Source: Streptomyces sp. NBC_01591 (lineage in GTDB: Bacteria > Actinomycetota > Actinomycetes > Streptomycetales > Streptomycetaceae). Taken from it: a stretch of DNA of 64,000 nucleotides. The translations under genes were made by a program, and so were the position numbers. This document shows positions 62,454 through 64,000 of the stretch, in pieces. Each line of letters starts with the position of its first letter. The stretch's first letter is position 1. The notes under the pieces were generated by a model, which did not search any database, was not told the origin of the DNA, and was given only the letters and a program-made list of their open reading frames with translations. The stretch spans positions 4,092,001-4,156,000 of the forward strand of contig NZ_CP109327.1 of the NCBI RefSeq assembly GCF_035918155.1, read 5' to 3'.

Positions 62454-64000
62454 TCACCGTTCCTCCCAGTACCGCGGATGCACCAGTGTCGACGGCGGCA
62501 GCCCCGGCAGCCGTACGCTCTCCATCTTCCGTCCCGCGTTCACCAGCTCGGGCTCCGTCATCGACCGCAGCGCCGGGGTCTTCAGGGCGAGGCCGAGCTC
62601 CGGCCGCTCTCCCGGACCGGCGAGGACGAAGCCCCAGCCGTGCGCGGAGTGCGCCCGGTGCGTGGCCCGGTCGGGGCCGGCCGCGGAATCGGAGAGCCGG
62701 CCGCTGATCCGGTACGGGCGGGTACGCAGGCCCGCCGCTCTCATCGACGCCTCGACCGTCCAGAACGTACGCGGCCGGGACACCGGCGGGCCCCCGTGCA
62801 CCACCAGCCGGCCGCCGGGCGCGATCGCCTCGGCGACCAGGCCGTAGAACTCCGCCGAGTAGAGCTTCGTGCTGGTGGAGATCTCCGGGTCGGGCAGATC
62901 CGAGATCACCACGTCATAGCCGCCGTGCGCCGTCCGCAGCCAGTTGAAGGCGTCCGCGGTGACGGCCGTGAGCCGGGGGTCGCGGTACGCGTGGCCGTTC
63001 AGCTCCGAGAGCGCCCGGTCGGTACGGGCCAACCGGGTGACGCCCTGGTCGAGCTCGACCACGGTGACGTCGCGTACATCCGTGTAGCGCAGCACCTCCC
63101 GGGCGGCGAGGCCGTCGCCGCCGCCCAGGATCAGGACGCTGGCGTGCGGCCCGTTCATCGCCGGGTGCACCAGCGCCTCGTGGTAGCGGTACTCGTCGCG
63201 CGCGCTGACCCGCAGCCGCCCGTCCAGATACAGATCCAGGGAGCTGCGGCCCGAGCCCGTCAGCACCACCTCCTGGACCTCGGTCTGCACCGCGACCCGC
63301 ACCCCGTCCCCGTACACCGCACGCCGCGCCGCCCGCTCGAAGTCGTCGACCAGCACGGTGGCGACGGCCAGCACGGCGATCACCGCCACGTTGAGCAGGA
63401 TCAGCAGCCGGCGGGAGCGCGAGGTGAGATCCCGCCGGAACACCCACAGCACCAGCGCCCCGCCCGCCGCGGCGTTGATCGCGCCGGTGAACAGCGCGCC
63501 GGTGAGCTGCCCGAGCATCGGCAGCAGCAGAAACGGGAACGCGAGCCCGCCGACCAGCGCGCCCACGTAGTCGGCGGCGAAGAGATCCGCGACGGCGCCG
63601 CCCGCGTCCTGCCGGTCGACGCGCTGGATCAGGGTCATCAGCAGCGGGATCTCCGCACCGATCAGGATGCCGATCGTGAGCGAGAACCCGACCAGGGCGT
63701 ACCGCGACTCCCCGATCCAGGCGAACGACGCGTACAGCACGAGCGCCGAGGTGCCGCCGACGAGCGCGAGAGCCGCCTCGATCAGCCCGAAACCCACTGC
63801 GGCATGGCTGCACAAACGTTTCGCGAGAAGTGAGCCGACGCCCATCGCGAAGACCATCACGGAGAGCACGACCGATGCCTGGGTGACGGAATCACCGATC
63901 AGATAGGAGGCGAGCGCCACCAGTTCGAGCTCGTACACCAGACCGCAGGCGGCACAGACGAAGACCGCGGCCAGCACGAGACATCGACCGGTCCTCGGCC
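62454..64000 (-). CDS. Membrane spermidine-synthase-like protein, 5' end outside window
   Basis: At least 514 codons, open to the right edge. The N-terminal half has seven to eight TM segments ([38 protein letters not shown] ...). The C-terminal half is a spermidine-synthase-type Rossmann domain: [40 protein letters not shown] (SAM site), [22 protein letters not shown]. Actinobacteria have such fused membrane aminopropyltransferase-like proteins; whether they make polyamines is not established. Confidence 0.88.
   Translation of the reverse strand, partial: PRTGRCLVLAAVFVCAACGLVYELELVALASYLIGDSVTQASVVLSVMVFAMGVGSLLAKRLCSHAAVGFGLIEAALALVGGTSALVLYASFAWIGESRYALVGFSLTIGILIGAEIPLLMTLIQRVDRQDAGGAVADLFAADYVGALVGGLAFPFLLLPMLGQLTGALFTGAINAAAGGALVLWVFRRDLTSRSRRLLILLNVAVIAVLAVATVLVDDFERAARRAVYGDGVRVAVQTEVQEVVLTGSGRSSLDLYLDGRLRVSARDEYRYHEALVHPAMNGPHASVLILGGGDGLAAREVLRYTDVRDVTVVELDQGVTRLARTDRALSELNGHAYRDPRLTAVTADAFNWLRTAHGGYDVVISDLPDPEISTSTKLYSAEFYGLVAEAIAPGGRLVVHGGPPVSRPRTFWTVEASMRAAGLRTRPYRISGRLSDSAAGPDRATHRAHSAHGWGFVLAGPGERPELGLALKTPALRSMTEPELVNAGRKMESVRLPGLPPSTLVHPRYWEER

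Overview
The DNA is very GC-rich. Almost every long frame has G or C in the third codon position, starts are often GTG or TTG, and the gene content is that of a Streptomyces chromosome: SigE-type sigma factor, CYP107-like P450, DUF397, DUF5063, SLATT and DUF3151 proteins, a second sliding clamp, and a parS site of the Streptomyces type. The order asd-lysC-recR-ybaB ... purA ... kyn genes ... fba-pyrE matches, from memory, the conserved core arm of S. coelicolor (about SCO3613-SCO3657). I could not check this against a database.

Positions 1-9,900 look accessory and partly decayed. The left edge cuts into a Wadjet-type anti-plasmid defence module: the C-terminal part of the SMC-like ATPase JetC followed by the nuclease subunit JetD. 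Next come a GNAT/PaaX-like pair, a DUF418 membrane protein, a TetR regulator, and several gene remnants. One remnant zone is a scar where a divergent serine hydrolase/TetR pair has lost both 5' ends.

Positions 10,000-19,500 hold a secreted GDSL hydrolase, an MFS pump with a divergent HxlR regulator, a methyltransferase, an S9 peptidase, SURF1, and a SigE-family sigma factor coupled to a membrane-anchored partner. Positions 19,700-25,000 carry aspartokinase/aspartate-semialdehyde dehydrogenase (lysC has an internal start for a beta subunit), DUF5063, RecR and YbaB.

Positions 25,000-42,000 mix core and lineage-specific genes: SLATT protein, class III aminotransferase with a GntR regulator, DJ-1/MarR pair with two palindromic operators, a Ser/Thr receptor kinase, a large secreted propeller/Ig protein, an operon of a DnaN paralogue with an aminoglycoside-phosphotransferase-like kinase, a PucR-type regulator, a PstS-like membrane protein, and purA.

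Positions 42,900-64,000 hold a degenerate diacylglycerol-kinase-like protein, a 19-bp tandem repeat array that runs into the 3' end of a MarR-type regulator, that regulator's ABC exporter, a P450, a NarL-type two-component system, the tryptophan-to-anthranilate genes kynA-kynU-kynB, another MFS pump, an ankyrin/DUF6891 protein, a PatB-type C-S lyase, fba and pyrE with a perfect parS palindrome between them, an aldose epimerase, a collagen-like SRPBCC protein, and a membrane spermidine-synthase-like protein cut by the right edge. I saw no tRNA, rRNA, IS element, integrase or CRISPR array.
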